A stretch of DNA of 64,000 nt from Streptomyces fildesensis. GTDB taxonomy: Bacteria > Actinomycetota > Actinomycetes > Streptomycetales > Streptomycetaceae. This document shows, in pieces, positions 55,780 to 63,651 of this stretch (position 1 is its first letter; each line of letters opens with the position of its first letter). The DNA lies in the NCBI RefSeq assembly GCF_016107395.1, contig NZ_JAAIKO010000009.1, positions 1-64,000 of the forward strand, given 5' to 3'. Made by a program: the position numbers and the translations under genes. Below the pieces are notes generated by a model, which was not told the DNA's origin, did no database searches, and saw only the letters and a program-made list of their open reading frames with translations.

Positions 55780-55803
55780 TATATCTTCCTTGGAAGGTAT
55801 AAT
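55764..55803. promoter_or_regulatory. MarR operators and leaderless MarR promoter
   Basis: CTTCCATGGAAG (55764-55775) is a perfect palindrome and CTTCCTTGGAAG (55785-55796) a near-perfect one, 21 bp apart. TATAAT (55798-55803) immediately follows and ends 6 nt before the MarR ATG at 55810, so that mRNA is probably leaderless. The sites also cover the exporter's promoter region. Confidence 0.7.
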
Positions 55804-55809
55804 GAAGTC

Positions 55810-56319
55810 ATGTCACCACCGCTCGACCACGTCGCCCGCATCCAGGCCGAGTGGGCCCGCGAACGTCCCGACGTCGACGTGGCCCCCCAGGCGGTGATCG
55901 GGCGCCTGCACCGTCTCGCCGGGCTGCTCACCGAGGAGCTGTGCACCGTCTATCGGCGCTACGGGCTGAGCGAGGGGGAGTTCGACGTCCTCGCCGCATT
56001 GCGCCGCGCGGGAGGGCCGTGCGAGCGGGCCCCTGGCGAACTGGCCGCGCACACCATGGTGACCACCGGCGCGATGACCAAGCGGATCGGCCGCCTCGAA
56101 CGCGAAGGGCTGGTCACCCGCCGCCGCGCCGCGAGTGACGGCCGTGGGCGCGTGGTCGCCCTCACCCCCGCGGGGCGGGAGTTGATCGACGCCGCGTTCG
56201 CCGAGCACATGGGCAATGAGCGACGCCTCATGGACCGCCTCACCCCGCAGGAGGCGGCGCACCTTGAAGTGCTCCTCACCGCGTGGCTCTCCCGCGTCGA
56301 GCCGCCACTCGGCTCGTGA
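55810..56319 (+). CDS. MarR family repressor
   Basis: A 169-residue winged-helix regulator (APGELAAHTMVTTGAMTKRIGRLEREGLV, then DGRGRVVALTPAGREL). No Shine-Dalgarno; the ATG coincides with the predicted transcription start of the TATAAT promoter. It is divergent from the EamA exporter. Ligand unknown. Confidence 0.88.
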   Translation: MSPPLDHVARIQAEWARERPDVDVAPQAVIGRLHRLAGLLTEELCTVYRRYGLSEGEFDVLAALRRAGGPCERAPGELAAHTMVTTGAMTKRIGRLEREGLVTRRRAASDGRGRVVALTPAGRELIDAAFAEHMGNERRLMDRLTPQEAAHLEVLLTAWLSRVEPPLGS

Positions 56320-56382
56320 AGATCCCAACGGGCTGCGGGCGGGGCCTGCTCAGGTGTTGCTCCGCCGTCTAAGGTATTGATC

Positions 56383-56685
56383 ATGTTCAAGTCAGGGGTG
56401 GGGCTGGTCGCGGTCGTGGTCGGGCTGCACTTCCTGCCCTTGGCCGCGGTGTTCGAGCAGCCCGGGCTGAGGGTGCCGGCGGCCCTGCTGGTCGCGGCCG
56501 GAGCGGCAGCTGTGGCGGTGTGGCTCGGGGACGGCCCGGACAAGACCGTGCGTTTGGCGGTGGGCCTGATCTCCGCACTGGCCCTGGGGGGCACGGCGCT
56601 CTGGACGGTGCGGGGTGGGGCGGTCGCTGCCTCTGTCGATGTCCCCGAGTCGATGGTGCCGGTTGGCGACACCTCTCCGGCCTGA
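56383..56685 (+). CDS. Small membrane protein, function unknown
   Basis: A 100-residue protein with three hydrophobic segments (VGLVAVVVGLHFLPLAAVFE, ALLVAAGAAAVAVWLG and VGLISALALGGTALWTV). It begins at the ATG at 56383. The conserved HFLP motif in the first helix recurs in small streptomycete membrane proteins of unknown role. It is 63 nt downstream of the MarR gene on the same strand and may be co-transcribed. Confidence 0.6.
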   Translation: MFKSGVGLVAVVVGLHFLPLAAVFEQPGLRVPAALLVAAGAAAVAVWLGDGPDKTVRLAVGLISALALGGTALWTVRGGAVAASVDVPESMVPVGDTSPA

Positions 56686-56759
56686 ACAGTTGCCTGCCGT
56701 ACTGGACTTGGATCCCTGACGTCGGATCACCCGATGGGGGTCATTCGGCTGCCGTGAAA

Positions 56760-57005
56760 GCCCCGTCGGTGAGGAGGGGAACGGTGTCGCGGGCGTCCCG
56801 TTGCATCGTACGCCGGAAGCGATCACGGCGACGGGACGGTCGAGCGTTCCGTAGCCGTGCCGAGCGAGCCAATGGCCTACCGCCGTTGCATTGCGCAGCA
56901 CGTCGACGACCACCAGGCATGCCACGTCCGCCGCCAGCCGTTGCGCGCCGACGGTTCCCCAGCCGAACCGCGCTCCAGTGCCTGCTTGCAGAAGTCAACT
57001 GTCCA
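56760..57005 (-). pseudogene. Remnant of a ComB-like 2-phosphosulfolactate phosphatase
   Basis: The minus strand reads ACLVVVDVLRNATAVGHWLA and GTLDRPVAVIASGVR, matching the core of the ComB/2-phosphosulfolactate phosphatase family, preceded by FGWGTVGAQRLAADV. Both the N-terminal part and all sequence after ~56760 are lost. The fragment fills most of the 443-bp gap between the small membrane protein and the SufR-like regulator. Confidence 0.55.
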
Positions 57006-57128
57006 TGGGCGACGACAATGCCACTCCGTGCAGGTGTCAACGCCTGGGCGGGCACCCCTGATCAGACCCTCGCGGGATCGACGCGGAGCCCCACTAGTGA
57101 CAGCAGTCATTGGTTATAGAATCGCCTC

Positions 57129-57788
57129 GTGAACAGTGAGGATGAAGTGTTCGAGGCGGTGGGTGCCCTGGCGGACCCGGTCCGCCGTGGTCTGTATCGG
57201 CACGTGGCGGCGACGCCGGGTGCCGTCGGCCGCGATGCGGCGGCCGCGGCGGTCGGGATCTCTCGCTCGCTCGCCGCGTTCCATCTGGACAAGCTTGTCG
57301 AGGCGGGCCTGCTGGCCGTCACCTATCAGCGGCTGTCGGGGCGCAGCGGGCCGGGGGCGGGGCGTCCGGCGAAGTTGTACCTGCGGGCGCCGGGCGAGCG
57401 GGCGGTGTCACTGCCGCCCCGCTCCTACGATGCCGTCGGCCGGCTGCTCGCGAAGGTCGTCGACAGCGCCGGACATGACCGGGAACTGCAGTCCGCGGCC
57501 CGGGCGGCCGGCGCCGCCGAGGGCGCGGAACTGGGCAGCGATGCCGATCCGGTCGCGGCGCTGCGGTCGCGTGGCTATGAGCCGTACGGGGACGGGGCGA
57601 CGGTCCGGCTGAACAACTGCCCGTTCCACTCGCTGGCCGACGAGTTCCCGGCGCTCGTCTGCGGGATGAACCTGGCCTTCATCGAGGGCCTGCTTCCCGG
57701 ATGCGCCGGTGGCGGGGACTGGACGGCCGCCATGGACCCACCGCCGGAAGGGTGTTGTGTCACTCTTTCTAAAACTAATGATGCTTGA
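57129..57788 (+). CDS. Winged-helix regulator with C-terminal cysteine cluster (SufR-like)
   Basis: A 219-residue ArsR-type winged-helix regulator (ALADPVRRGLYRHVAATPGA; GISRSLAAFHLDKLVEAGLL). The C-terminal domain carries NNCPFHSLADEFPALVCGMN, then PEGCCV, a cysteine pattern like that of SufR-type iron-sulfur sensing repressors. I infer an Fe-S or redox-sensing regulator. It starts at a GTG at 57129 with no Shine-Dalgarno; TATAGA (57115-57120) suggests a leaderless or near-leaderless mRNA. The DUF3291 gene follows on the same strand. Confidence 0.72.
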   Translation: MNSEDEVFEAVGALADPVRRGLYRHVAATPGAVGRDAAAAAVGISRSLAAFHLDKLVEAGLLAVTYQRLSGRSGPGAGRPAKLYLRAPGERAVSLPPRSYDAVGRLLAKVVDSAGHDRELQSAARAAGAAEGAELGSDADPVAALRSRGYEPYGDGATVRLNNCPFHSLADEFPALVCGMNLAFIEGLLPGCAGGGDWTAAMDPPPEGCCVTLSKTNDA

Positions 57789-57820
57789 CGATAGAAGCCT
57801 GGTCCGGTCATGCTGACACC

Positions 57821-58294
57821 ATGACCAACTTCCACCTGGCCCAGGTCAACATCGGACGCATCCTCGGCCCGCTCGACGGTCCCGTACTGGCCGACTTCGT
57901 AGCGCAGTTGCCCGAGATCAACGCCCTGGCCGACCAGGCCGCCGGATTCGTCTGGCGCATGGTCGACGACGACGGCGAGGACTCGACGAGCCTGCGGCCC
58001 GACGGGGAGGACGACCTGCTCCTGATCAACTGCTCGGTCTGGGAATCGGTCCAGGCGCTGAGGGACTTCACCTACCGCAGTGAACACCTGAAGGTGCTCA
58101 GCCGCCGGCGGGAGTGGTTCGAGAGGATGTCGGAGCACCATCAGGCGCTGTGGTGGGTGCCTGTCGGCCATCGCCCGACGACCGCCGAGGCCATGGAACG
58201 CATCGCCCTGCTGCGGGAACGCGGCGACGGGCCTCTCGCGTTCACGTTCCGCAACCCCCAACCCGCACCGGCCTCCGCGGTCCTGCCCGCTTAG
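57821..58294 (+). CDS. DUF3291 family protein
   Basis: A 157-residue protein of the DUF3291 family (HLAQVNIGRILGPLDGPVLA; FVWRMVDDDGED; WWVPVGHRPT). The fold resembles dimeric alpha/beta-barrel monooxygenases such as HapK, but no activity is known for most members. ATG at 57821, 33 nt after the SufR-like gene, so probably under its control. Confidence 0.78.
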   Translation: MTNFHLAQVNIGRILGPLDGPVLADFVAQLPEINALADQAAGFVWRMVDDDGEDSTSLRPDGEDDLLLINCSVWESVQALRDFTYRSEHLKVLSRRREWFERMSEHHQALWWVPVGHRPTTAEAMERIALLRERGDGPLAFTFRNPQPAPASAVLPA

Positions 58295-58325
58295 CTGGAG
58301 GACGACAACTGACCGTGCGCCGAGG

Positions 58326-58436
58326 TCAGGCCGTTGCGACGCGGACAGCGGCGAGCACCAGCAAAGCCGGCCCCCCGAGCATGCAGTCGACGGCAGCCCG
58401 GATGAGACGGAACTTCCGAGTGGCGAGGGCGGCCAT
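58326..58436 (-). CDS. Tiny hydrophobic ORF (speculative)
   Basis: Encodes 36 residues (MAALATRKFRLIRAAVDCML, then GGPALLVLAAVRVATA), basic at the start and hydrophobic at the end, beginning 5 nt after the stop of the 30-codon ORF at 58442-58534. Alternatively it is non-coding remnant DNA. Confidence 0.2.
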   Translation of the reverse strand: MAALATRKFRLIRAAVDCMLGGPALLVLAAVRVATA

Positions 58437-58441
58437 GAATC

Positions 58442-58534
58442 TCAAGTGCTCCAGTCGGCCTGAAGAGAGGCGACCGTCGCGGCGATCCGCTCCTGCCCCG
58501 TGTCGTGCTGCGGGTTCGGTGCGGTGGATGTCAT
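58442..58534 (-). CDS. 30-codon ORF with a good ribosome-binding site (possible truncated aceA start)
   Basis: An ATG at 58534 with an AAGGAGAGG site encodes MTSTAPNPQHDTGQERIAAT followed by VASLQADWST and a stop. The last part resembles the first residues of isocitrate lyase (xxLxxDWxTNPRW), which suggests the 5' end of a lost aceA. It could also be a leader or independent peptide. Confidence 0.3.
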   Translation of the reverse strand: MTSTAPNPQHDTGQERIAATVASLQADWST

Positions 58535-58694
58535 CGAAGTGTCCTCTCCTTATCAGCAGACTTCCCCGTGCCGGGATTGTCCGGCAACCCGACGGAGAGT
58601 CCGGGCGGCCTTGCGGTCTAGGACGATCGGCCCACCAGTTTCCCCGGCGCTCGGCTACAGCAACGAGCGCTGCGGTGCGAAGGAGCCCCGCCGT

Positions 58695-59167
58695 GGGTTC
58701 GCGTACGGGCTGCTGCAGTTGGAGAGCGGCATCAACGGCCTGGTCGCACTCGGGCACGGGGTGCCGGTGGTACTAATCACGGGTGACCTGAGGTACTGAT
58801 CACGGGTGACCTGACCACGGCCGAGGAGATCGAGCCGTTCTGCCCCGGTATTCGTGCTGCTGTGGTCAAGGCCTCGGTGTCGCGCTTCGCCGCCGACGGC
58901 ATGCACCCGGCGCAGGCTCGAGAGGTGATCCGGGACGCCGCCCATGAGGCGGTCCAGGACCTGGCGCACGCCGCACCACCCACGATCGAACTCCCCGCCA
59001 CCCTCACCGTCCGGTTCCGCAACGCCGACCTGGCCGAGATGGCGACGTGGATCAACGGTGCGGTGCGCGAGGACGCGTTGACCGTGTGTCTCACCGATGC
59101 TGACCCGATCCGTCTGTACCGCGGCTTCGTCGCCGTGTTCATGCTCACCCGGGCCATCGCCGAGTGA
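58695..59167 (+). pseudogene. M55 D-aminopeptidase (DppA-like) fragment broken by a tandem duplication
   Basis: GINGLVALGHGVPVVLITGD before 58790 and TTAEEIEPFCPGIRAAVVKA, SVSRFAADGMHPAQAREVIR after 58815 are consecutive parts of an M55 (DppA-type) D-aminopeptidase. A 23-bp tandem duplication between them (58769-58814) shifts the frame. The N-terminal half with the zinc site is missing, so the gene was truncated as well as frameshifted. Confidence 0.6.
58769..58814. repeat. 23-bp tandem duplication
   Basis: Two adjacent copies (58769-58791 and 58792-58814) share 22 of 23 bases (core ATCACGGGTGACCTGA). The duplication adds 23 nt, which is not a multiple of three, and explains the frame change in the M55 remnant. 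Confidence 0.9.
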
Positions 59168-59261
59168 CGGCAGCGCCCGAATCCGGCAGGTGGAGTTCGG
59201 AGTCCGGCAACGGCTTCGATCCACGCGTCCTGGACCGTCCCGCACCGGCCGGGGCCTGCGG

Positions 59262-59828
59262 TCACTCGCCCGAGGTCACGGCTTTGAGTTCGTCGAGCGA
59301 CTCCCGTAGGTACTCCGCCAGGGTGCGTTGCCCGGTGTCGGCCACCCAGCGCTCGAAGCCGACCTTGAACACGGCGATGCCCGCCTCCGCGGTGAGGCTC
59401 GCGGCCGGGTCCTTGACGCCGCGCCGGCGCAGGGTGGCGGCGAGCGCGGCGGACAGCGAGGCGAGCTTGATCAGCTCGCGCTCGCGCAGCTCCGCGTTGG
59501 CCATGATGACGGCCTGGCGCTGCTGGGCGAACTCATGGCGCTCCAGGAAGAAGGCGGCGACGGTCTCCAGCGTCGAAGCCATCGCGTCGATCGGTGCGGC
59601 CGCGGCCGGGGTGTCGGCCAGCGTGTCCACGAAGGCCTGTTCCAGGGCGTGCGCACCCCCGAACAGCACCTCGCGCTTGTCGGCGTAGTGCCGGAAGAAC
59701 GTCCGCTCGGTGAGCCCGGCGCGTTCGGCGATCTGCGCGGCGGTTGTCTGCTCGAACCCGTGCTCGCTGTAGAGGTCCAGCGCCGCCTGTTCCAGTCGTC
59801 CGCGCGCGTTCGGTTCCCATCGGCCCAT
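59262..59828 (-). CDS. TetR/AcrR family repressor
   Basis: A 188-residue TetR protein (LDLYSEHGFEQTTAAQIAERAGLTERTFFRHYADKREV) with a C-terminal domain of the common actinobacterial type. ATG at 59828; TAAGAT lies 7 nt upstream and no Shine-Dalgarno is seen, so a leaderless mRNA is likely. It is divergent from an SDR/epimerase gene, and two 19-bp operators lie between them. Confidence 0.88.
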   Translation of the reverse strand: MGRWEPNARGRLEQAALDLYSEHGFEQTTAAQIAERAGLTERTFFRHYADKREVLFGGAHALEQAFVDTLADTPAAAAPIDAMASTLETVAAFFLERHEFAQQRQAVIMANAELRERELIKLASLSAALAATLRRRGVKDPAASLTAEAGIAVFKVGFERWVADTGQRTLAEYLRESLDELKAVTSGE

Positions 59829-59844
59829 ATCCGAGATCTTACGT

Positions 59845-59895
59845 GATGACAGTGACTGACATCGGGTGCTACGGTTGATGTCAGTCACTGACATC
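59845..59895. promoter_or_regulatory. Two 19-bp TetR operators
   Basis: GATGACAGTGACTGACATC (59845-59863) and GATGTCAGTCACTGACATC (59877-59895) are 19-bp palindromes of the form GATGNCAGT-N-ACTGACATC, 32 bp apart. The second is perfect around its central base. They lie in the divergent TetR/SDR promoter region. Confidence 0.8.
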
Positions 59896-59968
59896 GGCTC
59901 GATCGCCGCACATTCCGTGTCCCGGTACCGCGCGGCGAGGACGGTCGACCTATCCGGAGGTTCTCCTC

Positions 59969-60904
59969 ATGCGTGTGTTCATCACCGGCGCGTCCGGCTG
60001 GATCGGTTCAGCCGTGGTGCCGGAGCTCATCGGCGCCGGCCATCAGGTCGTCGGGCTCGCCCGCTCGGACGCCTCGGCCGCCGCCCTCACCGCGGCCGGC
60101 GCCGAGGTGCGGCGCGGCACGATCGACGATCTCGACACCCTGCGCAGCGCGGCCGCCGAATCCGACGGCGTGATCCACCTCGCCTTCAAGCACGACATCG
60201 CGTTCAGTGGCGGCTTCGAGGACGCCGCCGACGCGGACCGGCGTGCCATCGACACCTTCGGCGAGGCGCTCGCCGGCTCCGACCGCCCGTTCCTCATCGC
60301 CTCCGGGACCCTCGGGCTGGCGCCGGGGCAGGTCGCCACCGAGCAGGACGGCCAGGCGTCCGCCCCGGTCGGCGACCACTGGACCGGCGGCCTGGCCAAG
60401 CGGGTGGCCAACGCACACGCGACGGCCGCCCTCGCGGAGCGCGGCATCCGCTCGTCGGTCGTACGGCTTCCGCCGACTGTGCACGGCGACGGGGATCACG
60501 GCTTCCTCGCCGCCGTGGTCGCCATCGCCCGCGAGAAGGGAGTCTCCGGCTACATCGGCGACGGCGCCAACCGCTGGCCCGCCGTGCACCGATCCGACGC
60601 CGCCCACCTCTTCCGCCTCGCGCTGGAGAGTGCTCCGGCCGGCTCCACACTGCACGCGGTCGCGGACGAGGGCGTGCCGATCCGTTCCGTCGCCGAGGTC
60701 ATCGGACGGCACCTCGCCCTGCCCGTGGCCTCGGTCCACCGCGACGACGCGGCCGGACACTTCACCTGGCTGGCCGCTTTCCTCGGCATGGACAGTCCCA
60801 CCTCCAGTGCGCATACCCGCGAATTGCTGGGATGGCAGCCGACGCAGCCGGGCCTCATAGACGACCTCGACAAGGGGCACTACTTCGCCACTCCCTCCTC
60901 CTGA
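59969..60904 (+). CDS. NAD-dependent epimerase/extended SDR
   Basis: A 311-residue extended SDR. VFITGASGWIGSAVVPELIG is the cofactor loop; the Tyr/Lys catalytic pair is not in the usual YxxxK form (WTGGLAKRVANAH may replace it), which fits NmrA/atypical members better. It is divergent from the TetR regulator and its two operators. ATG at 59969 after GGAGG. Confidence 0.8.
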   Translation: MRVFITGASGWIGSAVVPELIGAGHQVVGLARSDASAAALTAAGAEVRRGTIDDLDTLRSAAAESDGVIHLAFKHDIAFSGGFEDAADADRRAIDTFGEALAGSDRPFLIASGTLGLAPGQVATEQDGQASAPVGDHWTGGLAKRVANAHATAALAERGIRSSVVRLPPTVHGDGDHGFLAAVVAIAREKGVSGYIGDGANRWPAVHRSDAAHLFRLALESAPAGSTLHAVADEGVPIRSVAEVIGRHLALPVASVHRDDAAGHFTWLAAFLGMDSPTSSAHTRELLGWQPTQPGLIDDLDKGHYFATPSS

Positions 60905-60946
60905 CCGTCCGCTCCAGGAGGCGTCGCCTGGCCGGCGGAAGAGATG

Positions 60947-61471
60947 TCAGTGGCAGGTCGGGTCATGGTCGTTGTGAACGATGAGCGATTCTCCCGGCTT
61001 GCCGCCGAACATCTCCCCGACGATCTCGCCGAGCGGCGGACCGCGCTGCTGCGCCCCTGCATACGTCTGCGCCGGGCCGCCCGTGGTGAGCAGGCGGTGA
61101 CGCGGCGGTCGCGGCCGACGCGGACCGCGTCCCCGTCGTCGCGCAGGCAGAGCTTCACCGACTCGCCGAGCAGAGTGCCGATGTCCTGGGAGCGGTAGCC
61201 GGTGGCGTGGACGAGGATGTCCGATTCGAGGATCTGATGTTCCCCGGTGGGTGCGCATCGTGACCAGGTCCTTCAGGAAGGACACCCGCATGGTCGCATC
61301 GTCGATGAGCATGCCCCGATGCCATCCGAAGCGTGGCTGCCGTTCCAGGAATGGGGCATTCAGCCTCTGGTCCTCGGGGAGTTGTGCGTTGTGTTCCTCA
61401 ACGGCTATGGCGAGAGCCAGATGTGACGGGCCGAAGCCGATCCCGAGGACATCGTGGATGATGTCGGGCAT
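60947..61471 (-). pseudogene. Truncated L-ornithine/lysine N-monooxygenase (siderophore type)
   Basis: The first ~75 residues are a good siderophore-type N-hydroxylase start: DVLGIGFGPSHLALAIAVEE, FLERQPRFGWHRGMLIDDAT and MRVSFLKDLVTMR. After that the sequence jumps: fragments from the C-terminal half (HATGYRSQDIGTLLGESVKL) appear in another frame, and the catalytic middle is missing. The remaining ORF to 60947 is mostly noise. An iron-box-like promoter survives upstream. Confidence 0.7.
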
Positions 61472-61525
61472 ACTGCGCGGTGCGTCACCGATGCATCGAC
61501 TCCCTCAACGACGCTCATATTAAAT

Positions 61526-61546
61526 AAGGTAAGGCTTGCCTTGCCA
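61526..61546. promoter_or_regulatory. Iron-box-like site (DmdR/IdeR type)
   Basis: AAGGTAAGGCTTGCCTTGCC contains AAGGC-tt-GCCTT and resembles the actinobacterial iron box TTAGGTTAGGCTnACCTAA, including the TAAGGTAAGGCT left half. It lies ~60 bp upstream of the truncated siderophore monooxygenase, whose family is normally iron-repressed. Confidence 0.55.
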
Positions 61547-61602
61547 TAACGGCGTCGGAGGGAACCACCATGCGGGTCGTCATGTCTGAATGAGGGGGAA
61601 CC

Positions 61603-62115
61603 ATGGCCTTGTACGCACTGCTGGTCGGCGTCGACGCGTACGAGGCTCCGGTCCAACGGCTGAACGGCGCCCGCAACGACATTGCGGCAGCGCAGGCCTT
61701 CCTGGCCGCGAGCGTGCCGCCCGACACGTACTTCCCGCTGTGCCTTCTGGATGAGGACGCGACCCGGGCCGCGGTGGTCGACGGCTTCCGGGACCACCTG
61801 GGGCGGGCCGGAGCCGGGGACAGCGCGGTGTTCTGGTTCTGCGGCCACGGGTCGCAGGCCACGCCGCCGGACGAAGCCGCCCACCTCGCACGGCTGGAGC
61901 CGGGCGGCATGCTCCAGACGGTGCTGTGCGTGGACAGCCGGCACGACGGGACCGCGGACCTCTACGACAAGGAACTCGCGACGCTGATCGCGGAGGTGGC
62001 GGCGCGCGGGGTGCACCTGGTGGCGGTGATGGACTGCTGCCACTCGGACAGCTCCACCCGGGCGGGCGGTGACGCGGCGGCGGGACCGGGGGACGGTTTG
62101 CTGACGGCCCGCTGG
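61603..62115 (+). pseudogene. Caspase-like (C14) protein truncated after the active site
   Basis: An N-terminal caspase domain of ~165 residues with a GAGGGGGAACC ribosome-binding site. ALLVGVDAYEAPVQRLNGAR starts the fold, FWFCGHGSQ holds His82 and AVMDCCHSDSSTR holds Cys146. Normal family members continue with further caspase and C-terminal domains. Here the frame runs beyond ~62115 into sequence antisense to a histidine kinase and ends at 62268 as noise. The catalytic dyad survives, but the small-subunit part is lost. Confidence 0.65.
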
Positions 62116-62692
62116 CAGCCCGCCCGGACCACACCACCATCGGCCCACCTGCGGAGATCCGGCCCGCGGTCTCGGAGACCCGCCCCAGCCGGCGGCCGAT
62201 CAGCCCGGCTCCGTAGACCGCCAGGGGCGTGGCCGCCGCGAGCGCGATCAGCGAGGCAACCACCATGACCACGTCGAGCCGGAACAGTTCGTGGCGCTCC
62301 GTGCTCATGTTGACCTGCAGGGCCAGCACCGGGCTGCCCGGGCCGTCGACTCGCTGGGCGGCCCAAACGCTGGGTCCCACATTGCCGTGGACGCTCCCGT
62401 CGTAGGCCGTGTGCCGGTCACCGTCGGCCGGGTTCCGTAGCGTGTAGGGCAGTTCGGCCGGATCGAGCTCGGCACCGTCGGTGAGAGTTCCGGTACGCCG
62501 GTAGGTGTCCACGGCCGAGTACACACCGTTGGAGGCCCGCATTTCGGCTCTGCCCAGAATGTCCTGCGCGGTCCATGCGTGCACCAGCAGGCCTACCGCG
62601 GCCGCGACCAGGCAGGCCGTGGCCGCGGCCAGTGCGGTGATCTTCCAGCGCAGGGGCACGCGGGCCGGACGCAGGCGGTGGAACGGGTGCAC
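62115..62692 (-). pseudogene. Sensor histidine kinase (CseC-like) truncated before the catalytic core
   Basis: From a GTG at 62692, 5 nt after the response-regulator stop, the minus strand encodes an N-terminal helix (WKITALAAATACLVAAAVGL), an extracellular sensor region, a second helix (VVMVVASLIALAAATPLAVY) and the start of a HAMP domain (LIGRRLGRVSETAGRISAGG). It stops resembling a kinase near 62115, so the His-phosphotransfer and ATPase domains are missing. The truncation point coincides with the end of the caspase fragment. Confidence 0.7.
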
Positions 62693-62697
62693 CGGCC

Positions 62698-63438
62698 TCA
62701 ACGCCTGAGCTTGTAGCCGAAGCCGCGGACCGTCTCGATCCTGTCCCGGCCCAGCTTCCTGCGCAGCCGCTGCACGCACAGGTCCACGACCCGGCTGTCG
62801 CCGTCCCAGCCGTACTCCCTCACGTTCCGGAGCAGGGTGTGCCGCTCCAGCACGATGCCCGGGTGGGCGGCGAACTCCAGCAGCAGCTTCAGTTCGGTCG
62901 GAGTCAGCGCCACCGGGCTGCCGGCGACGAACACCTCCAGGCCGCCGGTGTCGATGGTCAGGTCGCCTAGGACCAGCAGTTCCCCCTCGGAGAGGAGCGG
63001 CTCGTCGCCCGCGGCCTGCCCGGGTGCCGGGGCGGGCGGGTAGGTCGCCCGGCGCAGCAGCGAACGGATGCGTGCCACGAGCACGCCGGTCTCCACGGGT
63101 TTGACCACGTAGTCGTCCGCCCCGGCCTCCAGACCGGCGACGACGTCGAGCCCGTCGCCGCGGGCGGACATCATCAGAACCGGCACCAGGCTGGTCTCCC
63201 GGACCTTGCGGCACAGGCCGACGCCGTCCAGGCCGGGCAGCATCACATCCAGGATCAGCAGGTCGAAGCTGTCGTCGCGGAAGAGCTCCAGCCCCGTCAG
63301 CCCGTCGGCCGCGGCCTTCATCCGGTAGCCGTAGCGATCGAGGGCGACGGTGAAGGACCGGCGCATCAGGTCGTCGTCCTCCACCAGCAGCACGCGCGCA
63401 GGCCGCGGAGCGGCCGGGGCCGGGTTAGCGGGGGACAC
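62698..63438 (-). CDS. OmpR/PhoB-type response regulator (CseB-like)
   Basis: A 246-residue response regulator. The receiver has DDD near residue 21, the phospho-acceptor Asp64 in LLILDVMLPGLDG, and VKPVE with the conserved Lys. The DNA-binding domain is the winged helix of the OmpR family (VALTPTELKLLLEFAAHPGI; RVVDLCVQRLRRKLG). It is like CseB of the cell-envelope stress system. Its partner kinase downstream is truncated, so it is orphaned unless phosphorylated by another kinase. Confidence 0.85.
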   Translation of the reverse strand: MSPANPAPAAPRPARVLLVEDDDLMRRSFTVALDRYGYRMKAAADGLTGLELFRDDSFDLLILDVMLPGLDGVGLCRKVRETSLVPVLMMSARGDGLDVVAGLEAGADDYVVKPVETGVLVARIRSLLRRATYPPAPAPGQAAGDEPLLSEGELLVLGDLTIDTGGLEVFVAGSPVALTPTELKLLLEFAAHPGIVLERHTLLRNVREYGWDGDSRVVDLCVQRLRRKLGRDRIETVRGFGYKLRR

Positions 63439-63651
63439 GGGCAGCTGGCTCCTGTTCGGACGACGGGTGGCAGAGGTCCCGGGTGGGCTGACGCGGCCGG
63501 CGACCTGGAAGGAACGATATGTCAGGCCCTCCGTGCCTCCTCTTCGCCACGGCCCGGCGCATCGGTTCGATGGACAACGAAGCGCTCGCTGATACCGGCC
63601 CGATACAAACCCGCCACGTCGGCGCGTCGCTTGACGACCGACGCCGTGACG
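63439..63651. other. Intergenic region upstream of the response regulator
   Basis: 213 bp containing the response-regulator promoter (minus strand) and the tail region of the neighbouring partial gene. I see no strong hairpin or coding frame with a ribosome-binding site. Confidence 0.35.

Noticed and set aside
61580..63214. Minus-strand frame of 544 codons spanning kinase and caspase regions
   Set aside because: It covers the truncated kinase frame but adds Pro/Arg noise at both ends, so only 62115-62692 is meaningful.
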